NCBI GenBank assembly: GCA_035296965.1
Contig: DATGZX010000380.1
Coordinates: 124,001-188,000 of the forward strand
From: DATGZX01 sp035296965
GTDB lineage: Bacteria > Planctomycetota > Planctomycetia > Gemmatales > Gemmataceae
Length of the DNA: 64,000 nucleotides
Direction: 5' to 3'
Part shown: piece after piece, positions 45,107-53,971 of the stretch
Layout: every line of letters starts with the position of its first letter
Position numbering within the stretch: position 1 is the first letter of the stretch
The notes under the pieces: model-generated
Database searches by the model: none
The model's input: the letters and a program-made list of their open reading frames with translations, nothing else
What the model was told of the DNA's origin: nothing
Made by a program: the position numbers and the translations under genes

Positions 45107-47365
45107 ATGACATCAGACGCTTCTGACCCGAGGCCGCCCCTGCCGAGTGGCCTGCAATCGATGCTGGCTCGGTTGCGAGGCATGGTTCAGGCCCTCAAAT
45201 CGCCCGAGCCAGGAGAGCAGCCAGTGGGGGAACTCCTTCCCACCTGGGATATTGCCCAGGCACCAACCACGTCCCCCGCTCTTCATAAGGCGGGGTATAG
45301 CGTGTCCACTAGCGAGGAGCAGGAACCACAAATTGCGTCGGGAGCTCAAGACGGTCAGCCGCGTTCGACGGACGAACCGGCTGCCACGACGGAACTCCCT
45401 TCCATTCCTGAGCCTGGCCCGACAGCAAACGAACCCTCCGAGGCGGACGAGGCCACCCTGGGCCAGCCAGTTCCTCCTGCTGCCCAACACTGTCCTTATT
45501 GCCAGGCCCCCCGCACGGGGACCGAAGTCTACTGTGCCGACTGCGGCTGGATCTTTCCGGCCGCCGAGCCGGGCGAAGCTGTCCCTGCCCAGTCAGCCGA
45601 AATTCGTGTCAAGAGTCGCTATCGGCTGGGTCAACGACTTGGAACCAGAGGAGAAGTGAGCCGTTATCGCGGAACGGACACGGGTCTAACGGGTACCGAG
45701 GCCGCACCGGTCGTAATTCTACAAGCCCCAGTGCCGGTTGGTGTAGATGCGGTTGCCGCCACGGATGTACCGGCGGAGGTTTCGACCGCGCCCCCTGAAG
45801 CGCGCGTTCCCCTATCCGAGGCCAACACCCTTCTGTTAATGAGCGAAGTAGTCGCAACAGGCTCTCCCTGGCCTGGCCTTGGCTGGGAGCTAGCGATCCT
45901 CGATCAATTGCATAGCCCAGCCTTACCGCAGCCGCTCGATCATTTCGTCGAAGACGGCTTCGAGTACCTCGTCGAAGAAGTGCCGAGCGGTCAGTTGCTC
46001 TGGGATGCCTGGGATGACCCGGAAACAACGGCGGAGCAGCGCTTCCGCTGGCTGGAACAGATCGCTCAGGCACTTCACCAATTACACCAACACGGGGCGA
46101 TTCTAGAAGGCTTCCGGCCCGAGATCGTGGCGATCTCAGCCGAGAGGCAGGCGAAGCTCACGGACTTGGCCGATCTGCTGCCGCTGCCTCTGCCACCGGA
46201 TCCACCCATTCGGGCCAGCTACTACACCGCTCCCGAACTGGTGCTCGCCAGCAGCAGCGCAGATGCGCGCTCGGACCTTTATAGCTTCGGCGCGCTGCTC
46301 TACGCACTCCACGTGGGAAGGGAACTCACGGACCTCGATTTCGAGATGCAAGGCGTCCCCAAATCCTTCATACAACGATTTCCCGATGCGCATCCGCTGT
46401 TCGCACGGCTGGTGAGCAAGACGTTCTGCCGCGACGTCAACGCACGGTTTCCCACGGAAGATGCAGCCAAGGAAGATCCGACCGGCTTTACAGAGTTGAT
46501 TCGCACACTCGATATCTGCAGCCGGGCGCTTGATCATGTGCGCCTGGAGATCGCCGCCTGGACCACCACTGGAATGGTGCGTACCAGCAACGAGGATGCG
46601 TTTGCTCTATTGCATGCCGTGGAGGCCCGTGAAGACAGGATGAGCGACTCGGCTCTCCTGCTGCTCGCCGATGGCATGGGCGGTTACGAAGCCGGGGAGG
46701 TGGCGGCCGATCTGGCAATCCGAACCATGCGGAAGTTTCTCTTGCAACAGCCAGCGTTTGCAAGCCTCGCAGGCGAATCGGGTCTCGACGGCGATGATGC
46801 TGAGCAGCCCAGCGGGGCGCTCATCCAGTTCAGTGTGGAGATCTACGAACAATTGTTGGCGACAGCCCTACGCGAGGCAAACAAGGCCGTCTCCGACGCC
46901 TCGAAAAGCAATCCAGGACGCCGGGGCATGGGTTGCACCGCGGAGGCCGTGTATGTGGACGGCCGCCACGTCGTGGTCGGACACGTCGGCGATAGCCGCA
47001 CGTACCACCTTCATCAGGGGCGAATCATCCAGTTGACGAGGGACCAGACCTGGGTCAACCGCATGGTCGAGCTCGGTCTGCTCAGTACCGAGGAAGCCGA
47101 GGAGCATCCGCGGCGCTCGGAGTTGCATCAGGCGATCGGCGGCCACTCGGAGATCGAGCCGGCTCTCTATCACAGTCCGCTCAAACCCGGTGATTGGGTG
47201 GTGGTCTGCTCAGACGGTCTTTCGAATCACGTCTCTGCCGAGCTTCTCAAGGAAATCCTGCAGTCGTCCATGTCTGCGGAGTCCGCGGCCCGGCGACTCA
47301 TCAACATGGTCAACTTCGCTGGAGCTACCGATAATGCGACGGCAGTGGTCGTGCGGGCGACCTAG
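45107..47365 (+). CDS. Zinc-ribbon/pseudokinase/PP2C phosphatase fusion
   Basis: A 752-residue protein from ATG 45107, which has GAAGGA nine bases upstream (an ATG at 45062 lacks one). A disordered start is followed by a zinc ribbon (CPYCQAPRTGTEVYCADCGW), then a kinase-like domain (about 165-470) lacking the catalytic residues: HRDVKPDN is replaced by LEGFRPEI, the VAVK lysine is lost, and DFG reads DLAD. SDLYSFGALLYALHVG still shows a kinase C-lobe. The C-terminus is a full PP2C phosphatase (LLLADGMGGYEAGEVAAD, GHVGDSRTYH, VVCSDGLSNH, TDNATAVVV). It should dephosphorylate targets of the neighbouring kinase, with the pseudokinase as a docking or regulatory part. Confidence 0.9.
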   Translation: MTSDASDPRPPLPSGLQSMLARLRGMVQALKSPEPGEQPVGELLPTWDIAQAPTTSPALHKAGYSVSTSEEQEPQIASGAQDGQPRSTDEPAATTELPSIPEPGPTANEPSEADEATLGQPVPPAAQHCPYCQAPRTGTEVYCADCGWIFPAAEPGEAVPAQSAEIRVKSRYRLGQRLGTRGEVSRYRGTDTGLTGTEAAPVVILQAPVPVGVDAVAATDVPAEVSTAPPEARVPLSEANTLLLMSEVVATGSPWPGLGWELAILDQLHSPALPQPLDHFVEDGFEYLVEEVPSGQLLWDAWDDPETTAEQRFRWLEQIAQALHQLHQHGAILEGFRPEIVAISAERQAKLTDLADLLPLPLPPDPPIRASYYTAPELVLASSSADARSDLYSFGALLYALHVGRELTDLDFEMQGVPKSFIQRFPDAHPLFARLVSKTFCRDVNARFPTEDAAKEDPTGFTELIRTLDICSRALDHVRLEIAAWTTTGMVRTSNEDAFALLHAVEAREDRMSDSALLLLADGMGGYEAGEVAADLAIRTMRKFLLQQPAFASLAGESGLDGDDAEQPSGALIQFSVEIYEQLLATALREANKAVSDASKSNPGRRGMGCTAEAVYVDGRHVVVGHVGDSRTYHLHQGRIIQLTRDQTWVNRMVELGLLSTEEAEEHPRRSELHQAIGGHSEIEPALYHSPLKPGDWVVVCSDGLSNHVSAELLKEILQSSMSAESAARRLINMVNFAGATDNATAVVVRAT

Positions 47366-47725
47366 TGCCTCTTGAAGACTAGCTTTTGGGGCCCGTGCAC
47401 CAGGCCAGCGCGACACTCACAGAGAATTCCGGAAACGACAATGTCAGGTTATGTCATGTAAAAGGGGGGGTAGGCAGACAACTTGTCTGAATTTGAATGG
47501 AATCTTCAAGTAACTATCCTGAAACTACTTACGTCTCGACTTGGACCCTGGACGAATGTCAGCCCCACCTGTCATATGTCATGTGTACAAATGTCCATAT
47601 TTCCAAGAGTTCTGAACGAATGCCCGTGCCCCCAAATCAAGACTTGACCACGCACTAGACACGGCCGATGTGCTAAACGATATGCCGGTCGGTTAGCGCA
47701 CGAGGACCGTTCCAAAGCGTCTCTC
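47366..47725. other. Intergenic region between convergent genes, with repeated ATGTCATGT words
   Basis: About 360 bases without a gene. ATGTCATGT occurs at 47451-47459 and 47576-47584, the second within CATATGTCATGTG, and shorter ATGTC words recur between. A run of eight G residues lies near 47463. The flanking genes converge here, so a terminator is expected, but none is clear. Confidence 0.4.
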
Positions 47726-48796
47726 CTAGCGGGGAGCATCAGTGCGAAGTACCTCGCTCCAGCGCTGGCGGACCTGTGTGGGAGAAGCAGTCCCCGTCGT
47801 CCCGATCTGTTGAACCGTAATCGAGGCTACCAGGTTGCCGAAGGCCGCCGCCTCGGCGAGACTTGCACCTGCTGCCACCGCACACGCGATGCCCGCACTC
47901 GTGCTGTCGCCGGCCCCAACAATATCTGTCGGTCCACTGACGGGATACGCCGGGATATTCACCGTGCCTTCACTACTCGAGGTCGGGTCCGCCAGGAGGA
48001 TGCCTTCCGCACCGCAAGTGCAGAAGACCGGCCGGCCAGTCATTTGAGCCAGTTTCGCCACGCATTCGGCCGAAGCTCCCGACTGGTTAGACTTGCCAAG
48101 GACGGCACGCGCGCATTCTGCCTGATTGGGCTTTGCGGAAACGCCCCGGAATAGCCCGATCTGCTCCCGGCTGTCGGCGAGGATCAATTTCTGAGGATGC
48201 GCTTGGCCCAATTGAGTGAGACCAGACCGCACGCGCTTATTGATCACTCCGCAATTGGGCTCACTCACCTGGTCGAGCGCAAGCAGAGCATCCACCTGGG
48301 GCCAAGCTTCAGCCAACGCCTCCAAAACGAACTCTTCCCCGACGGCGGGCGTGGGCGTGCGATTCTTGATATCGAGTCGATTCAGTTCGCGTGCCGGCTG
48401 GCCTGGTTGCTCCAGCATGGGCTTCGTGTACGTGGGTGTACGCCGGTCTTTCAGGCGCATGACCCAGCGTGCATCCACCACCTTGAGGGCTCTCAACGCT
48501 TGGCCGAGTTCGTAGCCTTCGCCGTCATCGCCCACGACGGAGATTACGCAGACGCGGCCGACACCGAGCGCGACCAAGTTATTGATGATAGTCCCCGCCG
48601 CACCCGGCAGCGAACGGACTCTGACCACCTGAAACGCATCTAGACCTGTTTCGATCGAGGGTTCAGTCAGGCGGGCATCGAGGTCCAGGTAGCGGTCCAG
48701 GAAGAGATCGCCCACAACGCCCAGCGTAAGGCTTGGCAGCCGTTCGAGGATCTTGTCGACGACCTTGGTGCTGAGGATGTTAGGAACCTGGCTCAT
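47726..48796 (-). CDS. PfkB-family sugar kinase, heptose-7-phosphate-kinase-like (RfaE1/HldE N-domain-like)
   Basis: A 356-residue ribokinase-fold kinase. GDLFLDRYLDLDARL near the start, PGAAGTIINNLVALGV, VVGDDGEGYEL and the catalytic DIVGAGDSTSAGIACAVAAGA are conserved. The pattern is closest to RfaE domain 1, which phosphorylates D-glycero-D-manno-heptose 7-phosphate for LPS inner-core sugars. The nucleotidyltransferase domain of full-length HldE is absent. Its start overlaps the stop of the upstream gene (ATGA), so they are coupled. The exact sugar is inferred. Confidence 0.82.
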   Translation of the reverse strand: MSQVPNILSTKVVDKILERLPSLTLGVVGDLFLDRYLDLDARLTEPSIETGLDAFQVVRVRSLPGAAGTIINNLVALGVGRVCVISVVGDDGEGYELGQALRALKVVDARWVMRLKDRRTPTYTKPMLEQPGQPARELNRLDIKNRTPTPAVGEEFVLEALAEAWPQVDALLALDQVSEPNCGVINKRVRSGLTQLGQAHPQKLILADSREQIGLFRGVSAKPNQAECARAVLGKSNQSGASAECVAKLAQMTGRPVFCTCGAEGILLADPTSSSEGTVNIPAYPVSGPTDIVGAGDSTSAGIACAVAAGASLAEAAAFGNLVASITVQQIGTTGTASPTQVRQRWSEVLRTDAPR

Positions 48797-49767
48797 AGAC
48801 CTTGGTGCTCGGCACGTAAAACGGCGTGATAAAGGCTCGCCACCGTCAGGCGGTGGTCGCCTTGCACATAAAAGCTTTCGCCGCCGTCAGCCACGGTGCG
48901 CACGAGGATCGTTTTCCAGGGGCGATAGTAATAGCGAGCGTCGGTTTTGGGAGCCTCTTTGTGCATGTCGCCTTCAAGCGGAACCAGGTCGAACACGCCG
49001 GTCGAGAAATGGCGAATCTCTTTGCCTTCCTGGCGGGCAACGTTTCGCGCCATCGACAATGCCTTCAGATAGATTTCCGGCCCCATGACGGCGGAGCCGA
49101 AATTGAGCAACACGCCGCCTTCCAACCCAGTGACGGCCTGCGTGAAAACGAGAAAATCTCGATAACTTGTCTGGCCGAGGGCCGCGCCGTCGCAGTTGGG
49201 GTGTTCGTGGATGATGTCGTAGCCAACGCCGACATGCACCGTAATGGGGACGCCTAGACGGACCCCCGCTGCCAGGACGCTGGTTTCTTTGTGCGGGAAC
49301 GGGCCCTCAAGAATTGTTCTTCCCAGGGACTCGCCGAGCCCGAGGCCGGCTGCGGCGCCAGAGCGGATGGCGTCGTTCATTTTGCCGGTCTCTTCCCAGA
49401 GTCCGAACTCCCCCGTCTGGATATAGCGGGCAACACTTTCCGTCGTCGCTCCAATGAGCGCGAACTCCCAGTCGTGTATAGGCCCGGCACCGTTCATGGC
49501 AAGATGCGTGAGGATGCCGCGCTCCATCAGATCGATGAGATAACGCGAGACGCCGGCGCGCAGCACGTGGGCGCCCATCATCAGGATGCGGGCCGAGCCG
49601 GAACGTCGGGAATCCACCAGCCGCTGCGCGAGCACCGCGATGGCTGGATTGCTGAAGCTCGGCGGGGGCGCGCTCAAGGGCAGGATGTCCGCCAGATTCA
49701 GATCGTGTCGCCGCGCAGCCAAAGGTTGAATTCGTAGCCGGGAACGATCGAACTGAGGGTATGGCAT
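48793..49767 (-). CDS. Deoxyhypusine-synthase-like Rossmann protein of unknown function
   Basis: A 324-residue protein. The segment ILMMGAHVLRAGVSRYLIDL followed by THLAMNGAGPIHDWEFALIG aligns by eye with deoxyhypusine synthase, where a similar segment precedes TTAGGVEEDLI and builds the NAD-binding fold. Bacteria generally lack eIF5A, and bacterial homologues act on other substrates or are uncharacterised. The DHS catalytic lysine motif is not evident. It is coupled to the PfkB kinase by a four-base overlap, so a shared metabolic pathway is likely. Confidence 0.6.
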   Translation of the reverse strand: MPYPQFDRSRLRIQPLAARRHDLNLADILPLSAPPPSFSNPAIAVLAQRLVDSRRSGSARILMMGAHVLRAGVSRYLIDLMERGILTHLAMNGAGPIHDWEFALIGATTESVARYIQTGEFGLWEETGKMNDAIRSGAAAGLGLGESLGRTILEGPFPHKETSVLAAGVRLGVPITVHVGVGYDIIHEHPNCDGAALGQTSYRDFLVFTQAVTGLEGGVLLNFGSAVMGPEIYLKALSMARNVARQEGKEIRHFSTGVFDLVPLEGDMHKEAPKTDARYYYRPWKTILVRTVADGGESFYVQGDHRLTVASLYHAVLRAEHQGL

Positions 49768-49838
49768 CGCAGGTTCTCTCTCGAAGGCCTTCGGGTTAGC
49801 CTTGCAATCTATATCGCCGAGCTTGATTCGGCAGCGGC

Positions 49839-49887
49839 GTAGGACAGATTTCCCAATCTGTCCGGTCAGGTTGGAAACCTGACCTAC
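49839..49887. repeat. REP-like double hairpin
   Basis: Two adjacent nine-base hairpins: GGACAGATT with AATCTGTCC (loop TCCC) and GGTCAGGTT with AACCTGACC (loop GGA), bounded by GTA and TAC. The hairpins are diverged copies of each other. From memory, the form GTAGGTCAGGTTTCCAACCT recurs in planctomycete genomes; this was not checked. It lies between the DHS-like gene and the HAD gene. Confidence 0.7.
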
Positions 49888-49921
49888 TGCGACGGGCTGC
49901 TGCCTCCTTCTACGGGCGGCC

Positions 49922-50749
49922 TTAATCTTCGGCGAAGAGGTAGCGCAACAGGAGTTCGTGTTTGCGGTACTCGGGAATCACAATGTCCGCTCCCGCTTGG
50001 ATCAAGCGGTTACGTTTCCATCGGTTGATGCCCCTGCGATTCTCTTCATCGCTGGCGACCGCCACGGCCACGCCGCCAACGCGTTTGATTTCTTCGATCT
50101 CCACGAAGCCGTCGCCGAAGCCGAGCAGTTCCTCACCGCGCAGATTGTGCTCTCGCAAGATGCGTTCGATAATCATTTGCTTGGAGAAATTCTTGTAGTC
50201 GTCCAGGGCGCCGTAAACGTGCGGGCCAAAATAAGGAGCAAGACCCAGAAGATCGCATTCCTGTCGCACATACTTCACGTCGGTGCCACTGGCCAGATAG
50301 AGCGCCAGTCCGCGTTGGTGCAGATTCGCGAGCAGCGCATGGCTGTCGGGCACCGTCCAGTCTGCCGGCCCTGCCTTGCGTGATTGGAGGGCACCCAGCC
50401 GGGTTCTTATCCTTTCCATGAGCAAATCATGGTAGCGATGCTTGTACTGGAGCGGCTCCAGAGGCCGGCCTCCGCGCTTCCGTACCTCGTCTGCCAGTTG
50501 AATCATCTGATAGATGGTCTGCCGGCCGTTAAGCCGCATCACGAAATCCTCGACCGCTTGCGTTAGCTCGGCGTTCGTCTCCGATGTCCCGGTCTCGCGG
50601 AGGACCTCGACCATCATCGGGATCATGACCTGTGGCCACCCCTCCCGGATAAGAGAAAGGGTGCCGTCAAAATCAAAAAGCACCGAACGGAAGCGCCCCC
50701 GGGGAATGTCTGGATGGAGGATTTCGATCTCGTCGTCCAAAATCGTCAT
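49922..50749 (-). CDS. HAD-superfamily hydrolase
   Basis: A 275-residue phosphatase-type HAD protein. Motif I SVLFDFDGTLSL carries the two aspartates, motif II is ALYLASGT, and motif IV GEELLGFGDGFVEIEEIKRVGG holds the metal aspartate. The ATG at 50749 gives a normal N-terminus (MTILDDEIEIL); the open frame further upstream has no family similarity. It is upstream of, and on the same strand as, the DHS-like and PfkB-kinase genes, so it may dephosphorylate a sugar intermediate of the same pathway. Confidence 0.85.
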   Translation of the reverse strand: MTILDDEIEILHPDIPRGRFRSVLFDFDGTLSLIREGWPQVMIPMMVEVLRETGTSETNAELTQAVEDFVMRLNGRQTIYQMIQLADEVRKRGGRPLEPLQYKHRYHDLLMERIRTRLGALQSRKAGPADWTVPDSHALLANLHQRGLALYLASGTDVKYVRQECDLLGLAPYFGPHVYGALDDYKNFSKQMIIERILREHNLRGEELLGFGDGFVEIEEIKRVGGVAVAVASDEENRRGINRWKRNRLIQAGADIVIPEYRKHELLLRYLFAED

Positions 50750-51131
50750 GGGGGTCGCGGAATGCTCCGGTAGGGAGGAATCTTGACAAAGGCATGCGGG
50801 TGCGCCGTTCCTTGAACAGCACAATGCACACGCCCGCATTGTAAAGGATTCCGCCCGTTCCGACAAATCGCCGGCTGCCGCTTCTCATGGCCTCAAAGTC
50901 GGCGTTTTCGTTGCGAAGGCACCGAAACTGCTTTCGCCAGCTTCAAAATGGGTAAAGTGGTCATGAGTTGACCGGGGCACCTCGTCTATACTCGTGTAGA
51001 AGCACCACGGGTTTGTAAGCTGGTGGGCGCTGTCCACCCTACACATCCACGATCAATCTGCGTGCAATAAGCCGGTTCATATCGTTTGGCAGACGCTGTG
51101 CGCGCACAGTTGCGGAACAAGGGAGTGTGCA
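50750..51131. other. Intergenic region between divergent HAD and YbaK genes
   Basis: About 380 bases without a gene; promoters of both flanking genes are expected. TATACT near 50990 could be a -10 box for the YbaK gene, but no -35 has proper spacing. At 51021-51043 a small palindrome, GGTGG with CCACC around GCGCTGT and followed by CTACA, resembles dispersed palindromes common in environmental genomes. Confidence 0.4.
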
Positions 51132-51584
51132 ATGCGAGTCCTGCAGTTTTTGTCGGAGCAACAGATATCCTTCGAGCCACTGATCCACCCGCCCGCCTTC
51201 ACGGCGCAAAAGCGTGCAAAATACCTTCGAATCTCGGGCAAACTGGTGGCCAAGACCGTCCTGCTCGCCGGGCCTGAAGGCTATGTGCTTGCAGTGCTGC
51301 CGGCAACGCACCACGTCGATACCGAGGTTCTCGCCCGCGTGCTCGGAGGCCCCGTTCGCCTTGCCGACGATCGAGAGATTGGCGAAGTGTTCAATGATTG
51401 CGAGTGGGGAGTGGTGGAACCTTTCGGCACGTTATACGGCTTGCCGACGCTCCTGGACGACTCGCTAACGGCCGATAGCTGGATCGTTTTCGAGGCACAC
51501 ACGCACGCGGAAGCCATTCGCATGCGCTGCTCAGACTTCGAGCGGCTGGAACAGCCGCGCCGGCTGCGCTTCGCACGAGGCTGA
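51132..51584 (+). CDS. YbaK/EbsC-type aminoacyl-tRNA editing protein
   Basis: A 150-residue YbaK-domain protein, a family that hydrolyses mischarged tRNA such as Cys-tRNA-Pro or Ala-tRNA-Pro. HPPAFTAQKRAKYLRISG, the conserved lysine in LVAKTVLLAG, VLPATHHVD and GVVEPFGTLYGLPTLLDD fit the family. GGGAG precedes the ATG. The substrate pair is not fixed by sequence alone. Confidence 0.87.
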   Translation: MRVLQFLSEQQISFEPLIHPPAFTAQKRAKYLRISGKLVAKTVLLAGPEGYVLAVLPATHHVDTEVLARVLGGPVRLADDREIGEVFNDCEWGVVEPFGTLYGLPTLLDDSLTADSWIVFEAHTHAEAIRMRCSDFERLEQPRRLRFARG

Positions 51585-51610
51585 GCTGGCAGCCAGAGTC
51601 CTCTCGCAGC

Positions 51611-52063
51611 TCAAGATTTGCCTTCGAGCAGTTCCCCGAACCTCTGCTGCCGGTAGACGAAGGTCTCTTCGAGTTCGCGCTTCACGAGCGCCTCGGTCAT
51701 CACCAAACCGATCAGGCCGCCCGGCGTTTCAAATTCGATCCGGTCCGTCATGAGCGTTCCCTGGTCGCGTACCTCAAGATGGTGAAAGTGCACCCATTTC
51801 TTGAACGGCCCCTCACGTTGTTCGTCCACAATCAGACCGTCCGGTTCAAAGCGCGTGATCTCACTGACAATCTTTTGGGTAACTCCCCAGCGCCGACCCT
51901 GCAGAGACACCACAGCTCCCAGGTGAAGGCGTGGCGGACCCTGCACTAACTGCATGTGATACTTGGGGGGTGTTACCTCAATCAGATTAGCGGGATCGCA
52001 CAAGAATTCGAACACATGGGCGATAGGGCGCGCTATCATCAGGGTCGATGCAAACGTTGCCAT
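51611..52063 (-). CDS. SRPBCC (START/polyketide-cyclase fold) protein
   Basis: A 150-residue protein with the helix-grip fold pattern: IARPIAHVFEFLCDPANLIEVTPP at the start, LHLGAVVSLQGRRWGV, and a closing helix (LVKRELEETFVYRQQRF). Such proteins bind hydrophobic ligands, including in cell-division inhibitor-type and coenzyme Q-binding families; the ligand is unknown. The ATG at 52063 was chosen over the TTG at 52072 because GGAGG lies upstream. It converges with ybaK and is divergent from the beta-propeller gene. Confidence 0.85.
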   Translation of the reverse strand: MATFASTLMIARPIAHVFEFLCDPANLIEVTPPKYHMQLVQGPPRLHLGAVVSLQGRRWGVTQKIVSEITRFEPDGLIVDEQREGPFKKWVHFHHLEVRDQGTLMTDRIEFETPGGLIGLVMTEALVKRELEETFVYRQQRFGELLEGKS

Positions 52064-52212
52064 TCGCTCCAAATCCTCCGCGGGTCTCGATTTGGTCAGG
52101 GCTCAGGGATTTCCACTCTCTGCGCCCGATGCCCTATAATGTCCCTGAATCAATCTTGCAGCATCCGTCGTGTGTATGGTGACTATTTCAAGAAATAGCA
52201 GAGGGCCCGGTA

Positions 52213-53820
52213 ATGGCCAGCGCAGAAGTCCGCACGCCACGGAAGAGACACTCCTTTCTACGTTTCTGGTTGCCTTTGAGCATCCTGGTCCTCGGCTCAG
52301 CCGGCGTAACTACGATCGCACTTTGGCCTGCCCCTGAGGTGGAGAGTGCCAATCGCGTCTCGTCCACTATTGGCGCTGGAATGCTAGTTTTCATGTTGCT
52401 CATTGTATGGTTCCTCTTTCTGTCGGGGCTGCGCTGGTCGACTCGAATCGTGACGTTGCTCGTGCCCCTCGCTCTTGGGGCCGGTTCCATCCGCGGCGTC
52501 AGTTTCGACGGGGACATGAGGCCAACCTTCCGGTTCCGCTGGAGTCCAAGCCAGGATGAGCGCCTGGAAGCTTTCCGTAAAGGGCTCGCCACCCCTGCAG
52601 CAACCCATTCCGCTGCAGCTATCGAGCTGAAAGAGACGGACTATCCGGAGTACCGCGGACGAAACCGCGATGGCGTGGCAAATATGCCCACTTTGGCCAG
52701 GGACTGGAAGGCACATCCTCCGAGACTTTTGTGGCACCACCCCGTGGGGGCTGGCTATGCTTCGTTCGCGGTTGCTGGCGACGTTGCCGTCACTATCGAA
52801 CAGCGCCGCGACAACGAGGCGGTCGTTTGCTACGATGCCGCGACCGGGCTGGAACGCTGGTCGCACGAATATCCCGCCCATTTTCAGGAGCCTCTGGGCG
52901 GGCCCGGACCGCGGGCCACGCCGACAATTTCCGGGGGCAGCGTTTATTCGCTCGGCGCAACGGGAATGTTAGTCTGCCTGGAGTTGGCGACGGGCAAGCC
53001 CAGATGGTCTGCCGACCTGCTCGAAGATAATGACAACGCTATGTGGGCCATGAGCGGCTCTCCCCTCGTGTTCGACGATGTAGTTGTCGTCAATCCCGGC
53101 GCGCAGCGAGCCGCCGCCAAGGGGCGCGCGCTCGTCGCCTTTGACAAGGCCAACGGCAACAAAGTCTGGAGCAGTGGCGATACTCGCGCGGGCTATGCCT
53201 CTCCCATGCTTGCAACCCTGGCCGGCCGCCGGCAGATTCTGATCTTCGACGGCGAAGGGCTCGGGGGCTATGACGCCAAATCCGGCTCGGAGCTTTGGCG
53301 TTATCCATGGGAAATCATGAACGGAATCAACGTGGCCCAGCCACTCGTCCTCGATGGAGATCGCATCTTCGTTTCGTCCAGCTATGGTGTCGGCTGCGGG
53401 CTTCTGCAAATCTCCTTGGACCAGGACAAGTGGTCCCAAAAGGACCTGTTGGCTGATGAGGCTGGCAACAAGAACAAGGCGATGCGCTGCAAGATTTCCA
53501 ACCCGGTTGCTTATCAAGGGCATGTCTATGGCATGGATGACGGCATTCTGACATGCCTGAATCTAAAGACGGGCAAACGAAGCTGGAGAGACGGCCGCTA
53601 CGGTCACGGCCAACTGGTGCTCTCCGGGGATCTGCTCGTAGTCCTCACCGAAAACGGCAAACTCGTTTTGGTAAAGGCAACACCGGAGGGCCATCAGGAA
53701 CTAGCCAGCATTCAGGCTCTGGAGAAGACCCGGACCTGGAACTGCCCCGCATTGGCCGGTGGCAAGGTCTATATTCGCAACGACGCTGAAATGGCGTGTT
53801 ACGATTTGACGGGAAACTGA
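52213..53820 (+). CDS. PQQ-like beta-propeller protein with N-terminal membrane segments
   Basis: A 535-residue protein. Three hydrophobic segments (about residues 15-33, 55-73 and 80-95) precede an extracytoplasmic propeller (from about 140, EYRGRNRDGVANMP, VVCYDAATGLERWSHEY, MLVCLELATGKPRWSADLL). The blade repeats resemble those of the secreted propeller at 7.2-8.5 kb, so the two are paralogues with different anchoring. Its enzymatic role is not shown. GAGGG precedes the ATG. Confidence 0.86.
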   Translation: MASAEVRTPRKRHSFLRFWLPLSILVLGSAGVTTIALWPAPEVESANRVSSTIGAGMLVFMLLIVWFLFLSGLRWSTRIVTLLVPLALGAGSIRGVSFDGDMRPTFRFRWSPSQDERLEAFRKGLATPAATHSAAAIELKETDYPEYRGRNRDGVANMPTLARDWKAHPPRLLWHHPVGAGYASFAVAGDVAVTIEQRRDNEAVVCYDAATGLERWSHEYPAHFQEPLGGPGPRATPTISGGSVYSLGATGMLVCLELATGKPRWSADLLEDNDNAMWAMSGSPLVFDDVVVVNPGAQRAAAKGRALVAFDKANGNKVWSSGDTRAGYASPMLATLAGRRQILIFDGEGLGGYDAKSGSELWRYPWEIMNGINVAQPLVLDGDRIFVSSSYGVGCGLLQISLDQDKWSQKDLLADEAGNKNKAMRCKISNPVAYQGHVYGMDDGILTCLNLKTGKRSWRDGRYGHGQLVLSGDLLVVLTENGKLVLVKATPEGHQELASIQALEKTRTWNCPALAGGKVYIRNDAEMACYDLTGN

Positions 53821-53848
53821 TTTGCCGGCCGGATTCATCCAGGACCAG

Positions 53849-53933
53849 TCTCGCGCAAAGACGCAAAGGCGCAAAGAGAATTGCTTGAGCACGTTACGTC
53901 GTTCTTCATACCCCAATGCGTCTCTGCGCGAGA
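53849..53933. repeat. REP-like inverted repeat of the CGCAAAG type
   Basis: TCTCGCGCAAAGACGCA (53849-53865) pairs with TGCGTCTCTGCGCGAGA (53917-53933) with one mismatch. Inside, CGCAAAG is repeated three times in tandem. Repeats of this wording are familiar from many bacterial genomes (recollection, not checked). It sits between convergent genes and may also act as a terminator. Confidence 0.65.
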
Positions 53934-53971
53934 TGTCAGCTAGTTCTACGTCCACTGGAGAGGCAAGTTTC

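Noticed and set aside
47440..47590. Repeated ATGTCATGT words as a regulatory array
   Set aside because: Only two full copies and no consistent spacing between convergent genes; could be chance.
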